From positions 203,621 through 267,620 of the forward strand of contig NZ_JAJOMB010000011.1 in assembly GCF_021129305.1 (NCBI RefSeq): DNA of 64,000 nt. Reading direction: 5' to 3'. Source of the stretch: Kineosporia babensis (lineage in GTDB: Bacteria > Actinomycetota > Actinomycetes > Actinomycetales > Kineosporiaceae). The translations under genes and the position numbers were made by a program. Shown here one piece after another: positions 47,678 through 56,647 of the stretch. The first letter of the stretch is position 1. Each line of letters begins with the position of its first letter. Below the pieces are notes generated by a model. It worked only from the letters and a program-made list of their open reading frames with translations, was not told the DNA's origin and did not search any database.

Positions 47678-48472
47678 TCAGCGGACCTCGACACGCTCCA
47701 GCGGGTAGACCACCCCGGAACCGGCGGCCTCGACCGGGCCCAGGAAGGCCCGGCGGGCTTCCTCCAGCACCGTCTCGGTATCGGTCCAGACGGGGATGTG
47801 AGTGAGCACCAGGCGCCGCGCATCAGCCTCGGTGGCTGCCTCACCGGCCCGCTGACCGGTCAGGTGAACCCCCCGGCCCTCGTCCCGGCCCTCGATGAAC
47901 GAGGCCTCGCAGAGGAACAGATCGGCGCCCCGGGCCAGCTCGACCAGGTTGGGACAGGTATCGGTGTCACCGGAGTAGGCGACGGTCACGCCGTCGTGCT
48001 CGATCCGCAGGCCGAACGCGGGCACCGGATGGTTGACCGTGCGGCTGGTGATGGTGAGCGGGCCGATCCGGAACACCCCGCCGTCGGTGAGCTCGCGGAC
48101 GTCGTAGACCGAGGGAAGTTCGGCAGCGGCGTCCGGGCCGTAGGCGGCCAGCACCCGCTCGGCGGTGCCGGCCGGGCCGTAGACCGCGAGCGGTGCTTTC
48201 GGCTCGGTCGGATCCAGCTTGGGGTCGTACCGGCGGGCCACGTACAGGCCGCACAGGTCGATGAAGTGATCGGGGTGCAGGTGCGAGATCAGCACCGCGT
48301 CGAGCTCCCCCGGATCGGCGAAACGCTGCAACGCGCCGAGCGCGCCGCTACCCAGGTCGAGCACGACACGCCAGGTGCGCCCGGCCGCGTCTTCCGCCTC
48401 GACGAGGTAGCTGGAGGCAGGCGAGTCCGGCCCGGCGAACGAGCCCGAACACCCGACGATGGTGAGCCTCAC
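47678..48472 (-). CDS. MBL-fold metallo-hydrolase (RNase Z / cyclic phosphodiesterase-like)
   Basis: 264 residues. The metal motif is [12 protein letters not shown], followed by [12 protein letters not shown] and a final LTHIPVW; the N-terminal segment [20 protein letters not shown] is typical of RNase-Z-like beta-lactamase-fold proteins. It lacks the full RNase Z exosite, so a cyclic-nucleotide or other phosphodiesterase is possible. Divergent from clpS, with a small promoter gap (48473-48596). Confidence 0.88.
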   Translation of the reverse strand: MRLTIVGCSGSFAGPDSPASSYLVEAEDAAGRTWRVVLDLGSGALGALQRFADPGELDAVLISHLHPDHFIDLCGLYVARRYDPKLDPTEPKAPLAVYGPAGTAERVLAAYGPDAAAELPSVYDVRELTDGGVFRIGPLTITSRTVNHPVPAFGLRIEHDGVTVAYSGDTDTCPNLVELARGADLFLCEASFIEGRDEGRGVHLTGQRAGEAATEADARRLVLTHIPVWTDTETVLEEARRAFLGPVEAAGSGVVYPLERVEVR

Positions 48473-48596
48473 CGGGTTCCTCCCGTCATTCTCAGTGCTC
48501 CGTCGACACCGGTCATGGGAATCGAGCCTACGGCCGGGCCGCAGCCAATCCCATCCGATCGACGAGTGACGCCCACCTCTTCGTTAGTCTGGGGGT

Positions 48597-48887
48597 GTGT
48601 CGATCGCCCCAGTGGAGCTCGAGAAACCGGACACGGTCGAGCAGCCCCAAGCCGATGTTCCGTGGGTCACGATCGTCTGGAACGATCCCGTCAACACCAT
48701 GTCCTACGTGACCTACGTGTTCCAGTCGTACTTCGGCTACTCGCGCGGCAAGGCCGAGAAGCTGATGAAGGACGTGCACGAGAAGGGCCGCGCGGTGGTC
48801 TCCAACGGCAGCCGCGAGGAGATGGAACGGGACACCGAGGCCATGCACGAGTTCGGCCTGTGGGCCACCTTCCGCAAGGACGACTGA
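48597..48887 (+). CDS. clpS: ATP-dependent Clp protease adaptor ClpS
   Basis: 96 residues, GTG start. The core [22 protein letters not shown] holds the conserved NDPVNTM N-degron pocket, and [17 protein letters not shown] completes the fold. It delivers proteins with bulky N-terminal residues to the Clp protease. A TTAGTCT box just upstream suggests a near-leaderless transcript. Followed after three bases by the DUF2017 gene, a standard actinobacterial pair. Confidence 0.97.
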   Translation: MSIAPVELEKPDTVEQPQADVPWVTIVWNDPVNTMSYVTYVFQSYFGYSRGKAEKLMKDVHEKGRAVVSNGSREEMERDTEAMHEFGLWATFRKDD

Positions 48888-48890
48888 CCG

Positions 48891-49478
48891 ATGGCTCATC
48901 GCAAGGCTCCGTTCAAGTCCACCCGCGCCGGGGTCCAGGTCAACCTGGACGACCAGGAGCGCGAGATCCTGGTCCACCTGCTCGGGCAGCTGGACCAGCT
49001 GCTCGACGACGGCCGCCCCGCCGCCGAGGTCGATCCGCTCGAGGCCCTGGTCGGGATGCGCTCCCCGAGCGCCGACGGCGCCCCGCCGGCCACCCCGGAG
49101 GACCCGGCGCTGGCCCGGCTGCTGCCCGACGGCAACCGGGACGATCCGGAGGCCTCGGCCGAGTACCGGCGGCTGACCGAGTACGGCCTGCGCTCGCGCA
49201 AGCGGGAGGGCGCCCGCACGGCGGCGGCCGCGCTCACCCGGCCGGCGCCGGTGGTGCTCACCGCACCCGAGGCGTTGTCGCTGCTCAAGGCGTTCACCGA
49301 CGTGCGGCTGGTGCTCGGCGAGCGGCTGGAGCTGAAGACCGACGAGGACGCCGAGGCGCTGCACCAGCGGCTCTGGGCAGGGGCCGAGCCGGAGTCCTGG
49401 CTGGCCACCGCCTCGATCTACGAGGTGCTCACGGCCTGGCAGGAACACCTGGTCACGGCGGTCTCGAAGCAGCGCTGA
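48891..49478 (+). CDS. DUF2017 protein
   Basis: 195 residues, acidic and helical. The start VNLDDQEREILVHLLGQLDQLL and DDPEASAEYRRLTEYGLR segment are characteristic of DUF2017, a family almost always encoded after clpS in actinobacteria. Role unknown; a link to Clp proteolysis is inferred only from that constant context. Confidence 0.9.
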   Translation: MAHRKAPFKSTRAGVQVNLDDQEREILVHLLGQLDQLLDDGRPAAEVDPLEALVGMRSPSADGAPPATPEDPALARLLPDGNRDDPEASAEYRRLTEYGLRSRKREGARTAAAALTRPAPVVLTAPEALSLLKAFTDVRLVLGERLELKTDEDAEALHQRLWAGAEPESWLATASIYEVLTAWQEHLVTAVSKQR

Positions 49479-49487
49479 GATTTCTTT

Positions 49488-49550
49488 CGTCACCTTGACG
49501 ACAAGTGGCTCCGGCCGTACTGTCGTGACATCGAAAGCGTCATCTTGACG
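49488..49550 (+). promoter_or_regulatory. pncB promoter flanked by two CGTCA-N3-TGACG operators
   Basis: Operator 1 CGTCACCTTGACG (49488-49500) and operator 2 CGTCATCTTGACG (49538-49550) are near-identical inverted repeats 50 bp apart. The -35 TTGACG (49495-49500) lies in operator 1, with a 17-base spacer and -10 TACTGT (49518-49523). Operator 2 covers the expected start of transcription, just before ATG 49553. A repressor bound to both would block the promoter. Confidence 0.75.
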
Positions 49551-49552
49551 AA

Positions 49553-50875
49553 ATGAGTCCTCTGATGAGCCCAGCGTTCCGGCCCAGCCTGCTGACCGAC
49601 CAGTACGAACTCACCATGCTCCAGGCCGCCCTGGCCGGAGGCGCGGCCCAGCGGCGGTGCGTGTTCGAGGTCTTCGCCCGACGTCTGCCGGACGGGCGCC
49701 GCTACGGCGTGCTGGCCGGCACCGGCCGCCTGCTCGAGCAACTGCCCGACTTCCGGTTCGGCGACGAGGAACTGGCCGATCTGGAACGCCGGAAGGTGGT
49801 CGACGCGCCCACCCTGCGCTGGCTGGCCGACTACCGTTTCCAGGGCGAGATCACCGGCTACGGCGAGGGCGAGTGCTACCTGCCCGGCTCCCCGGTGCTC
49901 ACCGTGGAGGGCAGCTTCGCCGAGGCGGTGATGCTGGAGACGTTCGTGCTGTCGGTGCTGAACCACGACAGTGCGATCGCGGCCGCGGCCAGCCGGATGA
50001 CGGCGGCCGCGGACCAGCGTCCCTGCCTGGAGATGGGTGCCCGGCGCACCCACGAGGAAGCCGGGGTGGCCGCCGCCCGGGCTGCCTACATCGCCGGTTT
50101 CGCCGCCAGCAGCCTGCTCGCGTCCGGCGCCCGGTACGGCATCCCGACCATCGGCACCGCCGCCCACGCCTTCACCCTGCTGCACGACGACGAACTCGAG
50201 GCGTTCGCCGCCCAGGTGGCTTCGCTGGGCGCAGGTACCACGCTGCTGGTCGACACCTACGACGTCACCCGGGGCGTGGAGAACGCGATCAAGGCGGCGG
50301 GCACGGGACTGGGTGCGGTGCGGCTGGATTCGGGCGATCTGGTGATGCAGGCGCACGCGGTGCGGGCGCAGCTGGACCGGCTCGGCGCCACCGGCACGAA
50401 AATCGTTGTCACCAGCGACCTGGACGAGTTCGCGATCGCCGCGCTGGCCGCGGCCCCGGTCGATTCCTACGGTGTGGGAACGCAACTCGTCACCGGCTCG
50501 GGCGCTCCCACCGCGGGGATGGTGTACAAGCTGGTCGCCCGCGAAGGTGCCGACGGCACGATGATTCCGGTGGCCAAGAAGAGCGCCTCCAAAGCCAGTG
50601 TCGGCGGCCGTAAGTGGGCCGTGCGGCGGCGCGATGCGGCTGGGGTGGCCGACCAGGAACTGCTCGGCCTGGGCGGGCCGGTGCCGTCCGGCGCCGAATA
50701 CCGTCCCCTGCAGCGCCCGCTGGTTACCCGAGGCGAGATCGTAGACACGTCGAGCCTGGAAGACGCCCGGGCCCGGCACCAGGCATCCCGCGCGGAGCTG
50801 CCGGTGACGGCGCGGCAGCTCTCCCGCGGAGAGGCCGCTGTTCCGACCGTGGTGTACCAGGAGGAGGCGCGATGA
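49553..50875 (+). CDS. pncB: Nicotinate phosphoribosyltransferase
   Basis: 440 residues. SLLTDQYELTMLQAAL at the N terminus, then GTAAHAFTLLHDDE, LVDTYDVTRGVENA, VRLDSGDLVMQA and GVGTQLVTGSGAP are the nicotinate phosphoribosyltransferase blocks that bind PRPP and nicotinate. It makes nicotinate mononucleotide for NAD salvage. ATG 49565 is an alternative start. It overlaps pncA as ATGA, so conversion of nicotinamide to nicotinate and then to NaMN is encoded in one unit. Confidence 0.94.
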   Translation: MSPLMSPAFRPSLLTDQYELTMLQAALAGGAAQRRCVFEVFARRLPDGRRYGVLAGTGRLLEQLPDFRFGDEELADLERRKVVDAPTLRWLADYRFQGEITGYGEGECYLPGSPVLTVEGSFAEAVMLETFVLSVLNHDSAIAAAASRMTAAADQRPCLEMGARRTHEEAGVAAARAAYIAGFAASSLLASGARYGIPTIGTAAHAFTLLHDDELEAFAAQVASLGAGTTLLVDTYDVTRGVENAIKAAGTGLGAVRLDSGDLVMQAHAVRAQLDRLGATGTKIVVTSDLDEFAIAALAAAPVDSYGVGTQLVTGSGAPTAGMVYKLVAREGADGTMIPVAKKSASKASVGGRKWAVRRRDAAGVADQELLGLGGPVPSGAEYRPLQRPLVTRGEIVDTSSLEDARARHQASRAELPVTARQLSRGEAAVPTVVYQEEAR

Positions 50876-51459
50876 GCAGGGCCCTGATCGTGGTGGATGT
50901 GCAGAACGACTTCTGCGAGGGCGGTTCGCTGGCCGTTGCCGGAGGCGCGGCGGTGGCCGAGGCGGTGACGGCCTACCTGCGATCGGACGCGGGCCAGGCC
51001 TACACCGCGGTGGCGGGCACCCGTGACTGGCACATCGACCCGGGAACGCACTTCAGTACCGCTCCGGATTTCGTGGACACCTGGCCCCGGCACTGCGAGG
51101 TCGGTACCGCCGGCGCGGATTCGCACCCGGCGCTGGACACCACGCTGATCGAGGCCTGGTTCCACAAGGGCGAGTACGAGGCGGCCTACTCCGGTTTCGA
51201 GGGGCAGTCCACCACCGACCAGGGGACGCTGGCCGCCTGGTTGCGCTCTCGCGGCGTCACTGCGGTGGATGTGGTGGGGATCGCCACCGACCACTGTGTC
51301 CGGGCCACCGCCCTGGACGCCGTGCAGGCCGGGTTCGACACCCGGGTGCTACTGGAGCTGACCGCCGGGGTGGCCGCCGAGACCACCCGCTCGGCGCTGG
51401 AGCAGCTGTCCGCGGCCGGGGCCGAGCTGGTCGGTTCGCCGGCCGCGCCCGCGCTGTAG
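50872..51459 (+). CDS. pncA: Nicotinamidase (isochorismatase family)
   Basis: 195 residues. The catalytic triad is Asp in VDVQNDFCEGGSLAV, Lys in WFHKGEYE and Cys in GIATDHCVRATALDA; metal ligands are Asp/His in GTRDWHIDPGTHF. It deamidates nicotinamide to nicotinate for PncB. GGAGGAG lies before the ATG, inside the end of pncB. Isochorismatase-like hydrolases share the fold, but pncB next door settles the call. Confidence 0.95.
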   Translation: MSRALIVVDVQNDFCEGGSLAVAGGAAVAEAVTAYLRSDAGQAYTAVAGTRDWHIDPGTHFSTAPDFVDTWPRHCEVGTAGADSHPALDTTLIEAWFHKGEYEAAYSGFEGQSTTDQGTLAAWLRSRGVTAVDVVGIATDHCVRATALDAVQAGFDTRVLLELTAGVAAETTRSALEQLSAAGAELVGSPAAPAL

Positions 51460-51515
51460 CCGCCGGTCCCCTAACGTGAGCTGACAATCGTCCATTGTTG
51501 GAAAGGTTCGTAGCC

Positions 51516-52409
51516 ATGCAGAGCAACATCTCCGGACTCCCTGGTCTGCCGGGCAGTGACCACCCGGGCACCGGGCCGGTGGTGGAGCCGTTGCTCGACG
51601 GTCTGCTCGCCGACGTGGTGGGTGAGGACGCGGCCCGCTCGCTCGGCGCGCACCGCGACCACCGCCGGGCCTGGTACGGCGACCTCGTCGGGCCGCTGTG
51701 GGTGCCGGTGCCGGCCACCGAGCAGGTGATCTACGCGCTGCACACCTCGGACGCGGGGTTGCCGGTGGTGCTGGTGGCCGACGCTTCCGGGGGCGACGAC
51801 GCGGCCATGCTGGAAGACCTGCGGCGGGCCCGGTTCCAGCTGCTCGACAACCACCGGGTCGAGCTGACCGCGGTGGAGTTGCCGTTCGCCGGAGCGGGAG
51901 CCGGCTCGGTGGCCGACCGGGCCCGGGTGATGCTGGAGTCGCTCGACTTCACGGTGCCGGCCTGGTTCAGCGTGCCGGCCGAACCGGGCTGGGAACCGGC
52001 GTTCGACGTGCTGGCCGAGGACGGCACCGAGAGCGTCTCGCTGCATCTGCCGGCCGATGTGACCACGGGTGCACCGGGAGCGGCCACGGCGATGCGGGCG
52101 CTGATCGACCGGGACCTGCCGTACTCGATCACCGCCGGGGTCAGTGGCCTGGTCACCGATGAGTCCGGGTTCGGTCTGCTGAACGTGCTGGGGGCCACCC
52201 GGGCCGCGCTGAACGGCGCCGAAGCGGCCGAGATGGCGGTGGTTCTGGCCGAGACCGACGGGGAGCCGCTGGCGGCCGCAGTGCGCCGGATGAGCGAGGC
52301 CGACGCGGCCACCGCCCGGGCCTTCCTGCCGGTCGTGGTGCCGCCGTCGATCCGCGAGATGATCACCGCGCTCGAGGCCGAAGGGCTGATCGAGCCGGAC
52401 GCCGCCTGA
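51516..52409 (+). CDS. Protein of unknown function
   Basis: 297 residues, acidic, Ala/Val/Leu-rich, no signal peptide. Visible features are a central VVLVADASGGDDAAMLEDL and a C-terminal helical part (MRALIDRDLPYS, then AAVRRMSEADAATARAFL). A resemblance to the SseB type is possible but not convincing. ATG 51516 has AAAGG upstream. Separate from pncA by 56 bases on the same strand. Confidence 0.6.
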   Translation: MQSNISGLPGLPGSDHPGTGPVVEPLLDGLLADVVGEDAARSLGAHRDHRRAWYGDLVGPLWVPVPATEQVIYALHTSDAGLPVVLVADASGGDDAAMLEDLRRARFQLLDNHRVELTAVELPFAGAGAGSVADRARVMLESLDFTVPAWFSVPAEPGWEPAFDVLAEDGTESVSLHLPADVTTGAPGAATAMRALIDRDLPYSITAGVSGLVTDESGFGLLNVLGATRAALNGAEAAEMAVVLAETDGEPLAAAVRRMSEADAATARAFLPVVVPPSIREMITALEAEGLIEPDAA

Positions 52410-52469
52410 TTGAGCCCTTAGGGGTGCTCGACCGGCGGGGGTAGCCGGCCGTGGCTAGCGTTGAATGCC

Positions 52470-53177
52470 ATGAGCAGCCAGGACCTGGTGGTGCACGACC
52501 GTCCCGGCCAGGGGCCGACTGTGCTTGCCCTGCACGGGATGAGCAGCACCGCCGAGGTCTGGGCCGACCTGGAGAAACGGCTGGCCGGACAGCACCTGGT
52601 GGCGCCGAACCTGCCCGGGCGCGGGCCCTCCCGCGATGTGCCCGCCCGCCCGGGCCTGCAGGGCCTGTCCGACGTGGTGCTGCAGCTGGCCGCCGGTTCG
52701 CTCTGGGCGCCGGCCGGGGAACTGGTGGTCCTCGGGCACTCGATGGGCGCCTTCCTGGCCCCGATCGTGGCGCGCCGACTGGTCGATGCGGGATTCCGGG
52801 TGCGGGGCGTGCTGCTGCTGGACGGCGGGCCCACCCCGGCGCCTTCGTTCGCGACGAACCCGTTGGTGGTGCGCTCGCTGTTCACTCTGGTGGCGCTGCG
52901 GATGCGCTCGCAGTTGTCGCTGCGGGCGCCCTATGACGCGGTGGACTGCCTGACCAGGCCGACCCGGCTCGGGCTGCTGGCCGGGCTGGAGATGCCGGTG
53001 CACCTGATCGTCGCCTCGCACGGAGCCGGGCCGGACAAGCCGGCGTTCCTCTCCGACGCCGCGATCGCGGCCGGGCAGACCGTTCTGCCCCGGATGAGCT
53101 GGGAACGGATCGACGCCACGCACGAGAGCATGCTGGGCCATCCGGCCCTGGCCGAGGCCGTGACGATGCTCAGCTGA
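52470..53177 (+). CDS. Alpha/beta-hydrolase
   Basis: 235 residues. Oxyanion segment VLALHGMSSTAEVW, nucleophile elbow VLGHSMGAF (G-x-S-x-G), acidic residue in VIVASHGAGPDKP and catalytic His in DATHESMLGHP. A small esterase/lipase-like enzyme of unknown substrate. ATG 52470 is preferred over TTG 52461. The following 180 bases (53178-53359) have no gene. Confidence 0.85.
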   Translation: MSSQDLVVHDRPGQGPTVLALHGMSSTAEVWADLEKRLAGQHLVAPNLPGRGPSRDVPARPGLQGLSDVVLQLAAGSLWAPAGELVVLGHSMGAFLAPIVARRLVDAGFRVRGVLLLDGGPTPAPSFATNPLVVRSLFTLVALRMRSQLSLRAPYDAVDCLTRPTRLGLLAGLEMPVHLIVASHGAGPDKPAFLSDAAIAAGQTVLPRMSWERIDATHESMLGHPALAEAVTMLS

Positions 53178-53359
53178 CGCCTTTCGGACCGCTCGAACGC
53201 TTTACCGAGGCAATCGATTACGGCAGTCTGTGCCGATTTCCGGGCCCGACCCTGTGAGATAGCTCGAACCTGGCCGACACCTTGGCGTGTCCGTCAGTTG
53301 CCGTGTTAGAACTGGGTTAATGCTCGGCAACGTAGCCGTGTCGTCGCGACATCGAGAAA

Positions 53360-53611
53360 GTGATCGAGCTCATGCCAGAGCCGGAGGTCCAGGCCATTGT
53401 GGCCGAGCTGTCGGTGAAGTATCCGCTCTTCGCCGCGGCAACCATCCAGCGGTGGGTTCAGCGCGAGACCGCGCGCTACGCCGATGCCCCGGTGACCACG
53501 TTCGTGCCGATCCTGGTGCGCCGGGCGGTCGAGCGCACGCTGCGCGACCTCGACACGATCGAGGCGGTCGACCTGAACAACCCCAACCCGAACCTGCAAC
53601 TGGCCCGCTGA
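53360..53611 (+). CDS. Small helical protein, three-helix-bundle dimerisation-like
   Basis: 83 residues; GTG 53360 or ATG 53372. Helices VQAIVAELSVKYPLFAAATIQRWV and PILVRRAVERTLRDL resemble a small actinobacterial three-helix dimerisation domain family in which a domain ends in a V-P-x-LV-x-R-x-x-R pattern. Function unknown. It ends two bases before the stop of the convergent XRE-cupin gene. Confidence 0.65.
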   Translation: MIELMPEPEVQAIVAELSVKYPLFAAATIQRWVQRETARYADAPVTTFVPILVRRAVERTLRDLDTIEAVDLNNPNPNLQLAR

Positions 53612-53613
53612 GC

Positions 53614-54192
53614 TCACTCCTCGCCGACGTCCAGGTGGGTGCGCCGGCCGTCGTGGTCCAGGACGGCCAGGATCTCGGCCGGCCCGTCCAGGGCCCCGAA
53701 CGCGTGCGGCACCATCGTCGAGAACGCGGCGGCGTTGCCCGCCTCGACGATCACTTCCCGCTCCCCCAGCAGTAGTTCGATCGTGCCGGAGAGCACGGTG
53801 AACCAGTCCCGGCCCGGGTGCACCTTCTGCGCATCCGCCCCGCGCGGCGCCCGCTGGGTGATCCGGATCCGGGCCACGGTGAACCCGTTCGGCCCGTCCG
53901 CCCGGTTCAGCATCCAGTAGGTACGGCCGCGGGCCTCGTCGTGCTGCGGGCGGATCACCACGTCCTCGTCGCCGCTGGACTCGACCAGCTCGTCCAGGGT
54001 GGCGCCCAGGGCCTGGGCGATCGCGGTGAGCTGGTCCAGGCCGATGCGCCGGTGCCCGGTCTCGATCCGGCTCAGGGTGGAGGGACTCAGGAAGCAGCGC
54101 GCCGCCAGATCGTCCAGCGACCAGCCCTTGGCCAGCCGCAGGCCCCGGATCCGGGCGCGAACCAGGCGGTCGACGGAATCTTCTTGCTTCAT
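53614..54192 (-). CDS. XRE-family regulator with C-terminal cupin domain
   Basis: 192 residues. Helix-turn-helix: RGLRLAKGWSLDDLAARCFL leading to SPSTLSRIETGHRRIG. The C-terminal cupin (VHPGRDWFTVLSGTIELLL, VPHAFGALDGP) binds a small ligand. These regulators often control one neighbouring gene; here the divergent methyltransferase gene is the candidate. ATG 54192 is chosen, overlapped by an inverted repeat that may be its own operator. Confidence 0.9.
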   Translation of the reverse strand: MKQEDSVDRLVRARIRGLRLAKGWSLDDLAARCFLSPSTLSRIETGHRRIGLDQLTAIAQALGATLDELVESSGDEDVVIRPQHDEARGRTYWMLNRADGPNGFTVARIRITQRAPRGADAQKVHPGRDWFTVLSGTIELLLGEREVIVEAGNAAAFSTMVPHAFGALDGPAEILAVLDHDGRRTHLDVGEE

Positions 54193-54200
54193 ACGCAAGA
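54182..54200. promoter_or_regulatory. Inverted repeat TCTTGC-N7-GCAAGA, candidate XRE operator
   Basis: Perfect 6-bp arms at 54182-54187 and 54195-54200, spanning the start codon of the XRE-cupin gene, 40 bases before the methyltransferase start. A half-like GCAAG recurs at 54214. Plausible autoregulatory site. Confidence 0.5.
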
Positions 54201-54240
54201 TGCTATGCCGGTGGCGCAAGCTGCTTCTAGAGTCTCCGGC

Positions 54241-55089
54241 ATGGGAGAACATCAGCACGGACCCTCTTCGAATACGGACCATTTCGTCGAAATGCTCGAT
54301 CTCGACGCGGTGGTGCTGGCCGGCGTCTTCGCCTCGGTCACCGAGTGGATCTCCGGGCATCTCGGCGATCACCCGGCCAAGCAGATTCTGGACCTGGGTT
54401 CCGGAACCGGCACCGGAACCTTCGCCCTGCTCAGCCGTTTCGGCGATGCCCAGGTGACCGCCCTGGACGCATCAGCCGAGATGCTGGAGCACCTGAGCGC
54501 CCGGGCCCAGCACCGGGGACTGGCACAGCGGGTGCAGACCCTCGAGGCGGATCTGGACACCGGGCACCTTCCCGCCGGGCCGTTCGATCTGGCCTGGGCC
54601 TCGGCCTCGATGCACCACATGGCCGAACCGGCACGGGTTCTCGCCGATCTTCGATCCGCCCTGGATCCGGCCGGCCTGTTCGCGATGATCGAGTTCGAGA
54701 CGTTCCCGCGCTTCCTTCCGGACGACATCGGGCTGGGCACGCCAGGGCTGGAGGCCCGCCTGAACGCAGTGGCCGACCGCAAGCGCGAGGAGCACCATCC
54801 CACGGTCAATTCGGACTGGAGCGCACGGCTGGCCTCGAACGGGTTCGTGGTGCGGGAGGAGCGCACCTTCGAGATCAACCTGGCTGCGCCGCTTTCGGAC
54901 GATGCGGTGCGGTATGCGCGGGTGACGCTCTCCCGGCTCCGGGACGGGATGAGCGAGGAACTGTCGGCCGAGGATCGTCAGACTCTGGATGCGCTGCTGA
55001 GCGTGGACGGCCCGGATCGCCTCGAGCTGCGTAGTGATCTGGGGGTGCGCAGCTCTCGGCGGGCCTGGATCGCTTCTCCGGTTTCCTAG
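54241..55089 (+). CDS. Class I SAM-dependent methyltransferase
   Basis: 282 residues. SAM-binding motif I is ILDLGSGTGTGTFALL, followed by VTALDASAEML (motif II acidic residue) and WASASMHHM. N-terminal helices form a cap. Substrate unknown. Divergent from the XRE-cupin regulator, which probably controls it. Confidence 0.88.
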   Translation: MGEHQHGPSSNTDHFVEMLDLDAVVLAGVFASVTEWISGHLGDHPAKQILDLGSGTGTGTFALLSRFGDAQVTALDASAEMLEHLSARAQHRGLAQRVQTLEADLDTGHLPAGPFDLAWASASMHHMAEPARVLADLRSALDPAGLFAMIEFETFPRFLPDDIGLGTPGLEARLNAVADRKREEHHPTVNSDWSARLASNGFVVREERTFEINLAAPLSDDAVRYARVTLSRLRDGMSEELSAEDRQTLDALLSVDGPDRLELRSDLGVRSSRRAWIASPVS

Positions 55090-55180
55090 CTTGTGGGTGA
55101 TGTCGGCGGCGATGCGGTCAAGAGCGTGCGGGTCTGTGCCGACGACGGGGAATCACTCCTGAGTCCGGAGGTCCGGCGGT

Positions 55181-55507
55181 ATGGCTCTGTCCAGTTCCTC
55201 CACGCCGCTGGTCCCGGTGACCGGTGTGGTCGGCGTCTTCCTGAACAAGCAGACGGGAGAGCCCGTCCAGGTGCCGATCGTGGCGTTCTCGCCGGAAACC
55301 GGGCAAACCTACTACGTGGACCGCAACGGCAAGGTCGTGGACTACCGGCTCAGCCGTGAAGACGATGTGTGGAGTGTCGGGGTGTTCGCCGCCGGTGATG
55401 CTCAGGGGATCCACGACGCCGTGACAGCTGAGCTCGAGTCGACCGGCCTCTCCCGGCACCCGCTCCCGCACGTGCCCACGGCGGCGTCAGCGGCGGCCCT
55501 GCGGTAG
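55181..55507 (+). CDS. Small protein of unknown function
   Basis: 108 residues. Beta-rich pattern (VTGVVGVFLNKQTGEPVQVP, then QTYYVDRNGKVVDYRL), no signal peptide or membrane helix. Coding bias is normal for the region. Nothing recognisable. Possibly preceded by the gap 55090-55180, which holds no clear signals. Confidence 0.55.
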   Translation: MALSSSSTPLVPVTGVVGVFLNKQTGEPVQVPIVAFSPETGQTYYVDRNGKVVDYRLSREDDVWSVGVFAAGDAQGIHDAVTAELESTGLSRHPLPHVPTAASAAALR

Positions 55508-55864
55508 GGGCGACCTGGCCCAGCAGCCCGCCCATCAATCTGCTTCTCAGTTGCCTTCTGCCCGCCAGCACTCGGATACCTGCCCCCTTCGTCAACGGAA
55601 GTCTGCTTCGCCGAATCTCCGACTTCCACCCCTTTTCCGCGGTCCTGGTCCTATCCCCGCAGACCGCCGGCACGGGGCGCAGGGCGCCAGTGCGGGGCCG
55701 GAGGGCGCCCATGCGGGGCGGGAGGACACCCGTGCAGGGCGGGAGGACACCCGTGCAGGGCGGGAGGACACCCGTGCAGGGCGGGAGGACACCCGTGCAG
55801 GGCGGTAGGGCGCCGGGGAAAACCCGTTGCGCCGGAACCGGACCGGAGCGGATGGTGTGCAGCG
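55508..55864. other. Non-coding gap with lower-GC part and a tandem repeat
   Basis: About 357 bases between two plus-strand genes. The first 160 bases are pyrimidine-rich (many CTTC, CCTTC words) and lower in GC than the rest. The second half is the 21-bp repeat array. The open frames across it are heptad products of the repeat and are not believed. Confidence 0.7.
55669..55815. repeat. Tandem array of seven 21-bp units before the GNAT gene
   Basis: Unit GTGCAGGGCGGGAGGACACCC. Starts at 55669 (degenerate), 55690, 55711, 55732, 55753, 55774 and 55795. Copies three to five are identical, the ends are diverged (GCGGGGCCGGAGGGCGCCC type). The array ends 50 bases before the GNAT start. 21 bp equals two helical turns. 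Confidence 0.88.
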
Positions 55865-56638
55865 ATGAACACTGCCGCGGTTCTGGCCGCTTTCGATGAG
55901 CAACTGCGTCGCACCGGCGAGGGCGCCGGCGTGGAGAACCCGGAGCCCGGGCGCGAGCCTCGGGTGCTGAGCACCGTGCAGCCCGAGTGGGCGGCCGTGA
56001 CCTGGTCGAGCCTGACCGAACAGGATGCCGACGAGGTGATTGCCGCGCAGGTGGAGCGGATGGCCGGGCTGAAGCTGGACTGGGAGTGGAAGTACTACTC
56101 CTATGACACCCCGGCCGACCTGCCGGATCGGCTGCGGGCGGCCGGGTTCGCCGACGAGGAGCCCGAGACCCTGATGGTGGCCGCGCTCGACGAGCTGGAG
56201 CTGAGCGGTCCGCCGGAGGGGGTGCGGATCGAGCAGGTCACCGATGCCGCCGGGATCGACCGGATGGTGTACGTGCACGATCTGGCCTTCGCCGACGGGA
56301 GCCACCGGGTCTGGGGCGATGCCCTGCTGCGTCAGCTGGAGTCCGCCCCGGAGGAGGTTTCGGCGTTTGTCGCGATGGCCGGCGACGAACCGATCTCCGC
56401 GGGGCGGATAAACTTTCACGCCGGAACCGACTTCGCCAGCATCTGGGGTGGCGGCACGGTGCCGCAGTGGCGGCGCCGCGGCATCTTTCGCGCCGTGGTC
56501 AGCCACCGGGCCCGCCAGGCCATCGACCGGGGCTTCCGGTACCTGCAGGTGGACGCAGCCCCGACCAGCCGTCCGATCCTGGCCCGGATGGGCTTTCACG
56601 AGATCGCGACCACGGTGCCGTTCATCCACCACGCGTAA
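55865..56638 (+). CDS. GNAT-family N-acetyltransferase
   Basis: 257 residues. The acetyl-CoA motif is VPQWRRRGIFRAVVSHRARQ in the C-terminal half, followed by RGFRYLQVDAAPTSRPIL and the terminal strand ARMGFHEIATT, the usual motif A and B layout. The N-terminal half is a second, weakly similar domain. Acceptor unknown. The 21-bp repeat array lies directly upstream. Confidence 0.88.
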   Translation: MNTAAVLAAFDEQLRRTGEGAGVENPEPGREPRVLSTVQPEWAAVTWSSLTEQDADEVIAAQVERMAGLKLDWEWKYYSYDTPADLPDRLRAAGFADEEPETLMVAALDELELSGPPEGVRIEQVTDAAGIDRMVYVHDLAFADGSHRVWGDALLRQLESAPEEVSAFVAMAGDEPISAGRINFHAGTDFASIWGGGTVPQWRRRGIFRAVVSHRARQAIDRGFRYLQVDAAPTSRPILARMGFHEIATTVPFIHHA

Positions 56639-56647
56639 CCATCCCCG

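Noticed and set aside
55551..55899. Small heptad-repeat proteins in the 21-bp array (plus and minus strand)
   Set aside because: All frames are open only because the unit is a multiple of three without stops. No start context fits, and the amino-acid content is a direct product of the repeat.
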